Source: Halobacillus halophilus DSM 2266 (GTDB lineage: Bacteria; Bacillota; Bacilli; Bacillales; Halobacillaceae). Taken from it: a DNA stretch of 64,000 nt. The notes under the pieces are model-generated. The model was not told where the DNA came from and ran no database searches. It saw nothing but the letters and a program-made list of their open reading frames with translations. Where the stretch lies: assembly GCF_000284515.1 (NCBI RefSeq), contig NC_017668.1, positions 2,976,001-3,040,000 on the forward strand, written 5' to 3'. Positions 20,853-31,100 of the stretch are shown here, piece by piece (the stretch's first letter is position 1; the number at the start of each line of letters is the position of its first letter). The position numbers and the translations under genes were made by a program.

Positions 20853-23800
20853 TTATTCTTCCTTCGCAATCAGAATTTGACCAGTTTTACTTTCCTGTAA
20901 AAGGGTCTTCATAATAGTGGTTGAAAGTTTTCTTAATGGGTAAGGTTTGACCAGATACCCTTCCACTTCGATATCTGGAACTTCCGACGATTGACTGAGC
21001 GCACTTGAGATAAATATAGGAACGTCAGACAGGTGATTATAGGTCTTAATAGCTTGTATAATATCCCATCCAGAAGTTTGATCAGCTAAGGTTATATCAA
21101 TAATAAATACATCCGGCCGCAGTTTATCCAATTCATTCAGAGCTGATCGACCTTCATTGTAATGAGAAACTTTAATACCAGCGTCCCCTAATTCATCTTT
21201 TATTAACTGGGATAAATTAATATCATCTTCAATAAGGATGACATGAGGGACTTTTTCAACCGGACCATCTTCATTTTTCAACGGTTCATGTAAGGGAAAG
21301 GTAATGGTAAATACGCTGCCTGCTCCCTGTTCTGAGAGTACAGATATTCGTCCATTATGAATCTCTGCAATTTCCTTACTGATAGCAAGCCCAAGACCCG
21401 TACCGCCTATTTTACGCTGGCTTGAGTTATCAACTCTATGGAACTTAGTAAATAGCTTCGTAATTTCATGTTCCGGAATGCCCAGACCTTCATCCGCTAC
21501 ATGTACGTAAATGTTGGACTGGTCGTTATTTATAGCTACTACCACTTCTCCTCCATCCGGGGAAAACTTAATGGCATTACCTATGATGTTATTCATCAAC
21601 TGTATAATCTTCTCACGATCTGCGTGGATCCTTGAAGTTAATGTCTGATCTGTGAGCACCAACAGGTGGTCTGTGTGAGTGATACGTAAGTTTTCTACCA
21701 CTTCCTCTACCAGACTTCCCAATTCTACTACTTCTTTATGAAAAGTAGACTTCCCAGACTCCATACGCTGCAGATCCAGAAAATCGTTGATAAGGTTTGT
21801 CAGCCGCTTTGCTTCACCGTGTATGGTATTTAAATATTTCTTTCTCCGGTTTTCCGGCAGATCACGGTGAATCATTAATTCCGTATATCCAAGGACACTC
21901 GCCAGTGGAGTTCGTAATTCATGACTCACTGTACTAACCAGGTTTGTTTTCATCTGGTTGACTTCAAATTCCGAAGTAATGTCACGGAATACAAATAAAA
22001 TGCCTTCTTTTTCATGCTGGTGATAAATAGGTTCCGCATAGACCTCAATTATGCGAAAACCCTCTTCAGCACCTACCTCTATTCTCACACTGCTCTTTGG
22101 ATGATCGTCAGTGAATACCATTCCTCTGCAAAAGGCTGCGAAGCTTTCCTCATTTGTAATGTAGGAAGAAATTTGATGCAGCCAATCTTCAAACTCCACC
22201 TTTAACCAATTCTCTTGCTCCATGTATGGAAGACCGAGGAAAGTCAGCCAGTTTTGATTGTATTGCACGAGCTTTCCTGCTTCATCTACAAACAGGATTC
22301 CTTCATTTATATTATCTATGATATCCTGATTCAATTGACGGTTAATTTCTGATTGTTCATAAGAATCAATTCTTTCGATGTATAATGAAACTCGCTGCAA
22401 AATGGACGTAATTCCATTAATCTCTTCAGTTTCATAGGAAGCTCCTATCCTTGTAGCTACAAAGAACGCCTCCAGTTTATTTCTGGAATTAAATACAGGT
22501 ACATAAAGATCATAACTTTTACTAGATTCATTAAAATAACCCTCTTCATAGATCGTCATTTTGCGCTCACGGATGTAAGGAATACGTTGAGCCCGTAAGC
22601 GCTGTACCACATGAGCGAAAGAATTTATAATATCATCCTTCAAATCTTCCTCTCTTAAACCGATTTTCGCGTACCCACCAGAATCAAGCAGCATAAAGAT
22701 TCCATGGTCAAAAGGATATAAAATAGAGAGCTGATAAATGACCTGATCCAGCAAAGACTGCTTGTCCATGGTGGTTGAAAGCGTCTGGTTCATAGAATTC
22801 AATTTCTCCACTGTACTTCTTGCCTTCTCCGTCTCACTTAAAGAATCCTTTAACCGCTGCTGGGCCTGTTTTATATCAGTAATATCTTTCTGAATAACAA
22901 TAAATTGTTCGACTTTGCCATCCTCATTTATGTAAGGGACTACAGTGGTGTTTGTATAAAAAAAACCTCCACCTTTACGGTTACACCTCACCTCTCCTTT
23001 CCACACCTTTCCGTGTTCTACTCCCGGGAAGGCCTTCTTTACATCCGTATGATCGTAAGACTCCTCCGTTAAGCTTAAGAAGTGACGCCCCTCCAACTCA
23101 CTTTCTGAATAATCCGATGCTTCCGCTAATTTACCGTTACAGGTTTGAATCCATCCATCTTCGTCCAATATAGCGACAATGGATGACTCATTTAAAGCCA
23201 AGTCCTTGTTTCGTAAATCATTTACATAGGATTCAAGCATTTCCTGTTGAGCCATCAGTTCTTCATTTTGAGCAGAAAGATTGTCTTCCCTTTCTCCAAT
23301 TTCCTTGGCCATATATTGAAAGGAGCGCGTCAATGTACCAATTTCGTCTTTTCGCTTACTCGAAGGTAACTCATCATAATTTCTTCCTGCAGCTAATGAT
23401 TCAGATGCTATCGAAAGTTCAGAAAGCGGTCGCCCTATGCCCCGGCTCAATGTTCTTGAGGCAATTGATAGGATGAAAACTACAAGAATCATTAGGGCAA
23501 AAAGCAAATAAGAAATCAAGTCCATCCTCTCAAGGAAATTGTCATTTTCTGAGGTTAACGTCTGTTGAGCTTCATTCGATATATCTTCGAGTGTTTGGAT
23601 AATTTCATTAATTTGTTCAGTTGTATTAGCGAGACTGAGTTGCCGAACTTCTTCCATATTCCCATTTTCTAAAGCCGTCTGTACTTTGGGAATTAGACTT
23701 TCCCAGTAATATTCTAAAAACAGATTAAGATCAGAAAAAAGTTCGATCCGTCCATTAGACCAATTCATTCCCTGAGCTTCGGATAAATATCCGTCAAGGT

Positions 23801-24071
23801 TTTCCCGCGCCTGTTTTGCCTGGAGCAGTTCATTATTATTATTGAATGCTATGTATCCACGAGTTCGAAAAACCATGGTCTGATACTCTTCTTTAATATT
23901 GCGTAAAACGTTTCGCTTATCTACTAGTTCAGACGTCAACGTCTCATGCTGGCTCTTATTGGAGTACTGTAAATAAAAAAGTATCGATGTAGCTAGACAG
24001 GTGGCAGTCACTACTACCAGCATGACTATGAAGAATTTTCTGCGAATCGATTTTTGGAAGTAATCCATCAT
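20853..24071 (-). CDS. hybrid multi-sensor histidine kinase with C-terminal receiver
   Basis: 1072 residues. TM1 at ~12-32, an extracytoplasmic helical region, TM2 at ~186-207, HAMP, a PAS domain (~290-405, NTTVVPYINEDGKVEQF), a GAF-like region (~430-580), a second PAS (~590-705), HisKA with the phospho-accepting His in STVSHELRTPLASVLGY, HATPase with N box NNIIGNAIKFSPDGG and G boxes DEGLGIPE and GGTGLGLAIS, and a C-terminal receiver (VILIEDDINLSQL, Asp in VFIIDITLAD, Lys in LVKPYPL). Last gene of a three-gene operon; its ATG overlaps the stop of the receiver gene by 4 bp. The signal and output are unknown. Confidence 0.9.
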   Translation of the reverse strand: MMDYFQKSIRRKFFIVMLVVVTATCLATSILFYLQYSNKSQHETLTSELVDKRNVLRNIKEEYQTMVFRTRGYIAFNNNNELLQAKQARENLDGYLSEAQGMNWSNGRIELFSDLNLFLEYYWESLIPKVQTALENGNMEEVRQLSLANTTEQINEIIQTLEDISNEAQQTLTSENDNFLERMDLISYLLFALMILVVFILSIASRTLSRGIGRPLSELSIASESLAAGRNYDELPSSKRKDEIGTLTRSFQYMAKEIGEREDNLSAQNEELMAQQEMLESYVNDLRNKDLALNESSIVAILDEDGWIQTCNGKLAEASDYSESELEGRHFLSLTEESYDHTDVKKAFPGVEHGKVWKGEVRCNRKGGGFFYTNTTVVPYINEDGKVEQFIVIQKDITDIKQAQQRLKDSLSETEKARSTVEKLNSMNQTLSTTMDKQSLLDQVIYQLSILYPFDHGIFMLLDSGGYAKIGLREEDLKDDIINSFAHVVQRLRAQRIPYIRERKMTIYEEGYFNESSKSYDLYVPVFNSRNKLEAFFVATRIGASYETEEINGITSILQRVSLYIERIDSYEQSEINRQLNQDIIDNINEGILFVDEAGKLVQYNQNWLTFLGLPYMEQENWLKVEFEDWLHQISSYITNEESFAAFCRGMVFTDDHPKSSVRIEVGAEEGFRIIEVYAEPIYHQHEKEGILFVFRDITSEFEVNQMKTNLVSTVSHELRTPLASVLGYTELMIHRDLPENRRKKYLNTIHGEAKRLTNLINDFLDLQRMESGKSTFHKEVVELGSLVEEVVENLRITHTDHLLVLTDQTLTSRIHADREKIIQLMNNIIGNAIKFSPDGGEVVVAINNDQSNIYVHVADEGLGIPEHEITKLFTKFHRVDNSSQRKIGGTGLGLAISKEIAEIHNGRISVLSEQGAGSVFTITFPLHEPLKNEDGPVEKVPHVILIEDDINLSQLIKDELGDAGIKVSHYNEGRSALNELDKLRPDVFIIDITLADQTSGWDIIQAIKTYNHLSDVPIFISSALSQSSEVPDIEVEGYLVKPYPLRKLSTTIMKTLLQESKTGQILIAKEE

Positions 24072-24430
24072 GTCAGGATTTCCTCTACTAATTGAATTAA
24101 TTCAATTGGACTGAAAGGCTTTCCCATAAAATACTGAATGCCGGCGTTCTTAGACATCTCCACGTCAGACTCCTGAGTTTTAGCGGTTAACATAACGATA
24201 GGTGGTCGATTTTTACAACCTTCACTTATCTTTTCGGCTACTTCTATCCCAGTCAATCCTGGCATCATGTAATCCAGAATAACTAAGTCCAACGTTTCAT
24301 GCTGCAGAATCTCCAACGCTTCTCTGCCGTCTTCAGCTTCTGTTATGATATACCCTTCGTCTTCAAGTGTATCTGTGATCAGCATTCTGAGCACTTCTTC
24401 ATCATCAGCTACTAAAATGTGTTTTTTCAT
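24068..24430 (-). CDS. single-domain response regulator
   Basis: 120 residues, a lone receiver domain with the acidic pair in VADDEEVLRML, phospho-acceptor Asp in LVILDYMMPGLTG, Thr in IVMLTAKTQ and Lys in FMGKPFSP. No output domain, so it probably shuttles phosphate (CheY/Spo0F-like) between the kinase and the HPt protein encoded on either side. ATGA overlaps with both neighbours show tight translational coupling. Confidence 0.92.
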   Translation of the reverse strand: MKKHILVADDEEVLRMLITDTLEDEGYIITEAEDGREALEILQHETLDLVILDYMMPGLTGIEVAEKISEGCKNRPPIVMLTAKTQESDVEMSKNAGIQYFMGKPFSPIELIQLVEEILT

Positions 24431-26091
24431 CTTTTTCCTCCCTTATGGCGTTGAATCAGCCTGCGGATTCGTGCGACTAATTCGTCTGTGCTGAAAGGTT
24501 TGGTCATATAATCATCCGCTCCAATATTCAGCGCTTTTATTATATCCTTTCCTTTCTGTCTGCCCGTGAGCATAATAACTACGGTTTCCTGATCATGAGA
24601 CCTAATCTGTGATAATACCTCCAGCCCATCCATCCCCGGAAGTACCCCATCAAGAAGGACAACGTGTTTATATTTGCCGTCATGATCGTCTTTCAAAAAA
24701 CTTTCTCCGTCCTTATATGCTTGAACTTGCACAGAGTGATCAAAGTAATTCATTGTTTGAAGCCTGTCAGATAAAATCTCTCTAATGATTGAATCGTCAT
24801 CAACAACAGAAATATGAACTAGCTTTTCTGCATTCGAAACATTGGGTATATCCCGATTCGGCTCGTATATAGTGACGGTTCCTTTTCCAGAACGCTTTCC
24901 CCTGTATAAAGCCAAGTCAGCTTGCACAATCAGATCCTCCATTTCTGAAACGGATTCGTTCATCTCTGTTAATCCCGCTGTAAAGCTTAAAGAGAAATCA
25001 TGGTTCTTATAGGTATGAACAATCGATTTAAATTCTTCTAACATACTTCCCAGTCGACTTTTCGCCTGTATTCTGCTTATGACAGGCATTACTACAATAA
25101 ACTCTTCTCCTCCATAGCGAATCACACTGTCTTCCGGGCGGGTACAAGCATGTAAAACTTCAGATAGCTGGACTAACACTTCATCCCCTACCGTATGTCC
25201 ATAGCTGTCATTTACATTTTTAAAATCATCTAAATCCAGAATGGCTAGGCAGAATGTTTGCTCATTTCTATGGAACGTGCGCTTCTTACGTGCAAGTAAA
25301 TCCTGGAGGTACGTCCGGTTATAGGCTTTAGTCAATTTATCGGTCGTTATTTGTTTTTTTAAAGATCGTACGTGTAAGAGCCGGTTTCGAATGAGAGTAG
25401 TAAAGACTTCAAAATCAATAGGCTTCGGGATAAAATCGAGAGCTGATGTTTCATACACTTTTTTTGCTAATTCGGGAGAACCATCTTCGCTGATAATTAT
25501 GACAGGAGTTAGAATACTTGTAGCCTGCGTACTGATTTCTTCCAATATTTCTAGCCCGTTTTTATTTTCTAAGTAAAAATCAATCACGACTAAATCCGGC
25601 GTTTCGTCATAAAACAGATTCAGTGCCCGTTCCTCTGTGGCAGCAATAAGGATATTGTAGCCGTGACTTTCCATATTGTTACGAAAATGATGCAGGAAAT
25701 CTAAATTATTTTCTAAAATTAAAATCGTAGGCTGCTTTTCTTCTTTTTGAAAGACGGGCAGTTCCTGTACCTTCCAGGACAGGTCTAATTCCTTATTAAA
25801 AGCAGCATGAAGAAAAATCGGCTGCAATAACTCCGACCATGAACCTTCTTGCCAGCTTGCTGTAGAGGCTGGGCTTACGTGATCCATTACTTTTTCCGCT
25901 TCCGTTGATAATTCCGGGAGCTGTATAGAAGCAGCCGTTCCTTTTACAGAGTGAAGAAATTTGTAGATCTCTTTTTCTTCTACAAAGGGGCGTTCCTGCC
26001 AGGTTTCAATTTTTTTAGACACATTAGTTAAGAATAATTTCTGATATTTTTCAAAGGATTGCACATTTCCACTCCTATTAAAATCAATCAC
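24427..26091 (-). CDS. HPt-REC-GGDEF-REC signalling protein (diguanylate cyclase)
   Basis: 554 residues. N-terminal HPt domain with His47 in KFLHSVKGTAAS; receiver 1 (~125-245) whose usual acidic pair is ENN in ILILENNLDF, acceptor Asp in LVVIDFYLEN; GGDEF domain (~250-415) with intact active site RYGGEEFIVV and an RxxD product-inhibition site (RPED) five residues before it; receiver 2 (~430-550) with SVVDDDSI, LLDGVLPGMDG, MLTGRQ and MTKPFS. It should make cyclic di-GMP under phosphorelay control. First gene of the operon. Its combination of an HPt with two receivers around a cyclase is uncommon. Confidence 0.9.
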   Translation of the reverse strand: MIDFNRSGNVQSFEKYQKLFLTNVSKKIETWQERPFVEEKEIYKFLHSVKGTAASIQLPELSTEAEKVMDHVSPASTASWQEGSWSELLQPIFLHAAFNKELDLSWKVQELPVFQKEEKQPTILILENNLDFLHHFRNNMESHGYNILIAATEERALNLFYDETPDLVVIDFYLENKNGLEILEEISTQATSILTPVIIISEDGSPELAKKVYETSALDFIPKPIDFEVFTTLIRNRLLHVRSLKKQITTDKLTKAYNRTYLQDLLARKKRTFHRNEQTFCLAILDLDDFKNVNDSYGHTVGDEVLVQLSEVLHACTRPEDSVIRYGGEEFIVVMPVISRIQAKSRLGSMLEEFKSIVHTYKNHDFSLSFTAGLTEMNESVSEMEDLIVQADLALYRGKRSGKGTVTIYEPNRDIPNVSNAEKLVHISVVDDDSIIREILSDRLQTMNYFDHSVQVQAYKDGESFLKDDHDGKYKHVVLLDGVLPGMDGLEVLSQIRSHDQETVVIMLTGRQKGKDIIKALNIGADDYMTKPFSTDELVARIRRLIQRHKGGKR

Positions 26092-26155
26092 TTTTATCGA
26101 TTGGTCTAATGTTCATTATAATAGATTTTCGAAAACAATGGGTATAATTTCCTGT

Positions 26156-26189
26156 AAAAAAACCACTACAAATGGTTTGTAGTGGTTTT
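26156..26189 (-). terminator. terminator of prfC
   Basis: Perfect 14-bp stem AAAACCACTACAAA/TTTGTAGTGGTTTT with a 3-nt loop, seven bases past the prfC stop; U-rich on the minus strand and T-rich on the plus strand. Confidence 0.85.
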
Positions 26190-26196
26190 CCTATTT

Positions 26197-27780
26197 TTAT
26201 TCGAATGTCTGATTGTACTGGTTCACTTCAAAGAGATCGGTCAATTCTATATCAGGGTGTTTATCCTCAAACCAGCGGAGTGAGAAATCATTTTTGAAAA
26301 GAACTAAGGGATTGCCTTCCCGATCTTCGGCCAGCATGTTCCGCTCATCAAATAGAGATTCATCAACCTGATCTTCCCGCAGCCAGCGGGGGATGCGCTC
26401 TCCGATCGAAGTCAGCTCTATTTCCACATTGTACTCATTCTTCATACGGTACTCGAATACTTCATACTGAAGCTCGCCTACTGCTCCAATGATATAGTCT
26501 TCAAATCGATACCGCTTAAACAGTTGAATGGCTCCTTCTTGTACCAGCTGTTCCAATCCTTTTCGGAATTGTTTGGACTTCATTACGTTCTTAGCCGTTA
26601 CTTTCTTGAACAGTTCAGGTGGGAACTGAGGTAATTCATCGTATTCAAAATTCGATTTACCGGTAACGATGGTGTCCCCAATCCGGTACACATTCGGATC
26701 ATAGATTCCAATAATATCTCCTGCATAGCCTTCTTCCACTGTTCCGCGTGAAGAAGCGACAAATTGCTGAGATTGTGCCAGTTTAAAAGACTTCCCTGTA
26801 CGCGATAAGGTTACGTTCATGCCACGTTCGAATTTACCTGAGCAAACTCTTACGAAGGCTATCCGGTCTCTGTGCTGTGGATTCATATTCGCCTGGATTT
26901 TGAATATAAATCCAGAGAATTCTTCATGGTCCGGTGAAACAATTCCTTCCGTTGACTTCCTTGGGGCAGGTTCCGGAGCCATCTCAATGAATGAATTAAA
27001 GAATGTTTCCACACCGAACGGCGCGAGGGCGCTACCGAAGAACACAGGAGTCTGATCCCCTCTCATCACTTTATCCATGTCAAAGCCATCTCCTGCTTCA
27101 TCCACAAGCAGCATTTCTTCTTCCGCTTCCTGAAAGGTAGCATTTTCAGAAAGCTCTGGATGTTGGTCCAGTTGGTCATAAGGAATATAAGCTTCTTCTT
27201 CATTACCGGTATAATGAACGAATTGCTCATTATTACGGTCGAATACACCAAGAAATCTTTTACCCATGCCCGCCGGCCAGGTCATTGGATAAGTCTCGAT
27301 GTTCAATGTTTCTTCAATTTCTTCCATTAACTCAAACGGCTCACGACCTTCACGGTCCATTTTATTAATAAATGTGAAGATCGGAATGCCTCGCATTTTA
27401 CATACTTTAAATAATTTCAATGTTTGGGCTTCAATTCCTTTAGTTCCGTCGATCACCATAACCACACTGTCAACAGCGGTCAGGGTACGATACGTATCTT
27501 CACTGAAATCTTCGTGCCCGGGCGTATCAAGTATATTAACCTGGTAGCCTTTGTAAGGAAAATTCATTACACTGGAAGTAACGGAAATTCCTCTTTGCTT
27601 CTCAATTTCCATCCAGTCAGAGGTAGCGAACTTTCCTGACTTTTTACCTTTCACTGTACCAGCTGAACGAATGAGATTACCGAATAACAACATTTTCTCA
27701 GTCATGGTCGTTTTCCCAGCATCCGGGTGGGATATAATAGCAAACGTACGGCGTTTTTTCATTTCGTCTTGAATATTCAT
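26197..27780 (-). CDS. prfC: peptide chain release factor 3
   Basis: 527-residue translational GTPase that removes RF1/RF2 from the ribosome after peptide release. G1 [15 protein letters not shown]2 region [14 protein letters not shown]3 [13 protein letters not shown]4 INKMDREG, all intact. Start ATG at 27780 ([11 protein letters not shown]) chosen because GGAGG lies at proper spacing; upstream in-frame ATGs at 27786 and 27807 do not fit. B. subtilis 168 lacks prfC, so this is an accessory gene relative to that reference. Monocistronic. Confidence 0.95.
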   Translation of the reverse strand: MNIQDEMKKRRTFAIISHPDAGKTTMTEKMLLFGNLIRSAGTVKGKKSGKFATSDWMEIEKQRGISVTSSVMNFPYKGYQVNILDTPGHEDFSEDTYRTLTAVDSVVMVIDGTKGIEAQTLKLFKVCKMRGIPIFTFINKMDREGREPFELMEEIEETLNIETYPMTWPAGMGKRFLGVFDRNNEQFVHYTGNEEEAYIPYDQLDQHPELSENATFQEAEEEMLLVDEAGDGFDMDKVMRGDQTPVFFGSALAPFGVETFFNSFIEMAPEPAPRKSTEGIVSPDHEEFSGFIFKIQANMNPQHRDRIAFVRVCSGKFERGMNVTLSRTGKSFKLAQSQQFVASSRGTVEEGYAGDIIGIYDPNVYRIGDTIVTGKSNFEYDELPQFPPELFKKVTAKNVMKSKQFRKGLEQLVQEGAIQLFKRYRFEDYIIGAVGELQYEVFEYRMKNEYNVEIELTSIGERIPRWLREDQVDESLFDERNMLAEDREGNPLVLFKNDFSLRWFEDKHPDIELTDLFEVNQYNQTFE

Positions 27781-27862
27781 CGTCATATCCTCCATATTAT
27801 TATTCATTCGGGTGACTTACGTAAGGTAGGATATACGTATCACATTGGCCGATTCACTCCAT

Positions 27863-27889
27863 AAAAAAACCGCTCACTCGATTGAGCAG
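27863..27889 (-). terminator. possible leader attenuator hairpin before prfC
   Basis: Minus strand CTGCTCA-atcgag-TGAGCGG followed by seven U, 80 bp upstream of the prfC start. No gene lies upstream on this strand to terminate, so it could be an attenuator in the prfC leader or a relic. The upstream promoter is not clear. Confidence 0.4.
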
Positions 27890-27982
27890 TAATCTCGAAT
27901 TTATAAAACTCATACTTTGAAAGTTAGCACAACCATGCATTAAAATCAATCAAGAATCAATGATATCCCCTATTTTCGCTTG

Positions 27983-28039
27983 CATAAATTCCCACCTCAG
28001 GTAATCCATATCCTGGAAGAACTGAGGTGGGAATTTATG
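27983..28039. repeat. 18-bp perfect inverted repeat between prfC and the SNF2 gene
   Basis: CATAAATTCCCACCTCAG (27983-28000) and its exact complement (28022-28039) enclose a 21-nt loop; a partial third copy of the CCTGAGGTAA motif follows at 28044-28053. No T-run adjoins, so it is not a standard terminator. It lies upstream of the helicase promoter in the divergent 27781-28125 gap, which otherwise holds only the hairpin at 27863 and that promoter. Confidence 0.7.
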
Positions 28040-28085
28040 GGGGACCTGAGGTAACAGATATAGTCAATTATCATCTGGTCAAACC

Positions 28086-28094
28086 TGTTATAAT
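28086..28094 (+). promoter_or_regulatory. extended -10 promoter of the SNF2 helicase gene
   Basis: TG-T-TATAAT (TG at 28086-28087, -10 at 28089-28094) with a weak -35, 32 bp ahead of the ATG at 28126. Confidence 0.6.
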
Positions 28095-28125
28095 AGAGGA
28101 AATACTGATAGTAAGGATGCCATTT

Positions 28126-31100
28126 ATGCAATCGTACTTATTACAACCAAGTGATATCAAGAAAATAACCGGCCACACTTTTTACAAACGTGGTAAACAA
28201 TATTATGAATCAAAGAAAGTCTATGGACTTTCTTATAACGGAGCTATTCGCTCCTGGCGGGCTGTCGTTGCAGGGACGCACGATTACGAAGTGCGTGTTT
28301 TCTTTTTTGAAGAGGATGATGTTGAAGCCACCTGCGAATGTGAAGCTTACAATAATTACTATACCTGTAAACATATCGCTGCCGTCTTAATAGCTATACG
28401 GGAACGCGCCCTGGAGGAACTTGGGCCCAAGCTGGCCGTAAAAGGACGCCAGGCGAAGAAAGAAACAAACCATGATCGTCTGTTTGCCATGCGCTTGTTT
28501 GAAACTTTCCGCCAGCGCCAGGAAAACCGTCAGACAGAAGGCTTGAAGAAGCCCATTCAAATTCAATACTTTCTTCATCTTCAATCTATGCTCGGGACCA
28601 AGAATTTAAGTGTTGAATTAAAGTTTGGTGAAGGCTATCCATATGTCATAAAAGACATTCGTGAGCTGCTTGAGCATATCCAAAAAGCTCAACCTTACAG
28701 GATATCCAAAAAATTCACATTCGACCCAGCCGACCATGTTTTCGAAGAAAAAGATAAAGAAATCCTGTCTTTATTACAGCAAGCCTATGAGCAAGAACGT
28801 TTTTACGAGCAGCAATGGACACAAAACGATAAAAAAACGTTGCGTATCTCCCCGGTTCTGGCCCAAAACCTACTGCCCAGGCTTGAGGAGCAACAAGCTC
28901 AAGTGTCTGTTAAAGGTGAACTGGCTGGTCCATTGCGCTATAAAACGGAATTCCCGGAGCTGTCTTTTTATATATCAGAAGAACGCGGTCATTTTCATAT
29001 GCACATGAATCATTTGAAAAGCTATGATTATTTAGCTGACTATCACCTTTTATACAAGGAAGGCACGTTCTATGCGCTCGATCCACAGAAAGAGGAAGTG
29101 CTCGGAACGCTATACACTCTACTTCCTTATAATTCAAATGGGAACCACACCGTGAGTCACTCTGATATGGAAGGCATTGTTTCTTATGTACTTCCGGAGC
29201 TTGAAACCATAGCCGAAGTACAGCTGGATCAAACAGCTCAAAAAAAGATCAGTCAGCATCCCCTGCAGGCAGAAGTCTATCTGGATTTCTTCCAGTGGAC
29301 ACTAACGATTAATGTCCGTTTTCGCTACGGTGATCTGCTTATTGATCCTTTCAAACAGAACTCTGCTCCCAATCAGACTATCGTTCAGCGTAACAGTACA
29401 ACCGAACAGGCCATCATCCAGATTATTGAATCGGCCGAATTTAAATTTGATGGAGAAATCGTTTATATTGAAGAAGAAGAAGCCCTTGACACTTTCTTTT
29501 CCGACTACTTACAAAGATTGAAAGAGCATGCTGAAGTTTATCTATCTTCCTCTGTCCGTTCGCTGCTTGCCGAACAGGATCATGAGCTCAAACCATCCGT
29601 GCAGATGGAAAGCGATGGCAGCTGGCTGGACATCAGTTTCGGCATTGATGGAATAAGTTCAGAAGACGTAAGCGCTGCAATGAAAGCTGCGATTGAGCGT
29701 AAAAAGTATTATCGGCTCTCTGACGGAAGTTTACTTTCATTGACCTCCGAATCCTTCGAGCGTTTTCAGAGACTGGCAGATGAACTCGACCTCTCAGCTA
29801 AGGATATAGACAGCAGTGAGCTGCATGTTTCCCAGGCACGCACACTGCAAGTAGATGATGTATTGCAGCCTGAAGAATCAGAGCGGGATCAGAAGTTTAC
29901 TAAACTAGTGGAGCGTCTTCAGTCTCCAGAAACGTTTAATTTAAATAAACCAGCTGGGTTACAAGCAGATCTACGCCCTTATCAGATGACGGGATTCCGC
30001 TGGATGAAAACTCTTGCTACCTATGGATTAGGCGGGATTCTAGCAGATGATATGGGCTTAGGTAAAACCATTCAAGCCATTACTTTTCTTCTTCATGAAA
30101 AAGAAGAGGGCGTCTTGAATGCGCCTGTCATAATTATTACACCAGCTTCACTCGTTTATAATTGGAAAAAGGAACTCGAAAAGTTCGCACCAGAATTGAC
30201 CGTCCAGATCATCTCCGGAGATCCTATCGTCCGTCAGCAGATGATTACAGAGGGATCAGCAGACGTATGGATTACCTCTTATCCTCTGCTTCGTCAAGAT
30301 GCAAAATTTTATGAAACGACTCAATTTCACGCTATGATTCTGGACGAATCACAGGCTATAAAAAATGATACAACGAAGACTGCTTCTGCGGTTCGAACGA
30401 TCCGCTCCAGGCATCGCTTTGCTTTAAGTGGTACGCCTATTGAAAATTCACTTCAGGAACTATGGTCGATTTTCAGAACCATTATGCCTGGGTTTTACAC
30501 AAGTAAGAAGAAATTCATGCAGATGAAGCCGGAAAAAATTGCCCGCATGACCCGTCCCTTTATACTCCGGCGTATGAAAACCGAAGTGCTGGATGAACTG
30601 CCGGATAAAATTGACACGGTCCAGTATTCAGAACTTACCCGGGAACAAAAAGAGGTTTACCTGGCCTACTTGGAACGTATTCAAAACGATATCCAGGAAA
30701 CCATTGCTACAAAAGGAATTCAGCGCGGAAAAATTGAAATTCTTGCCGGTCTTACACGCTTGAGGCAAATTTGCTGTCACCCTTCTCTTTTCCTTGAGAA
30801 TTACGAGGGCGGCTCAGGTAAATTGGACCAACTGAAAGAGCTGGCTCACGAAATGAAAGAAAGCGGACACCGCTTACTCATCTTTTCCCAATTTTCCAGT
30901 ATGCTGACGTTATTGCATAAAGAACTCTCGAACGATGGTATTGACGGCTTCTATTTAGACGGAAGTACGAAAGCTGACAAACGGATGGACATGGTGGATC
31001 AGTTCAACCAGGGGGAAAAAGATGCATTCTTTATCTCCCTGAAAGCCGGAGGGACAGGCTTGAACCTGACTGGTGCTGATACTGTAATTTTGTACGATTT

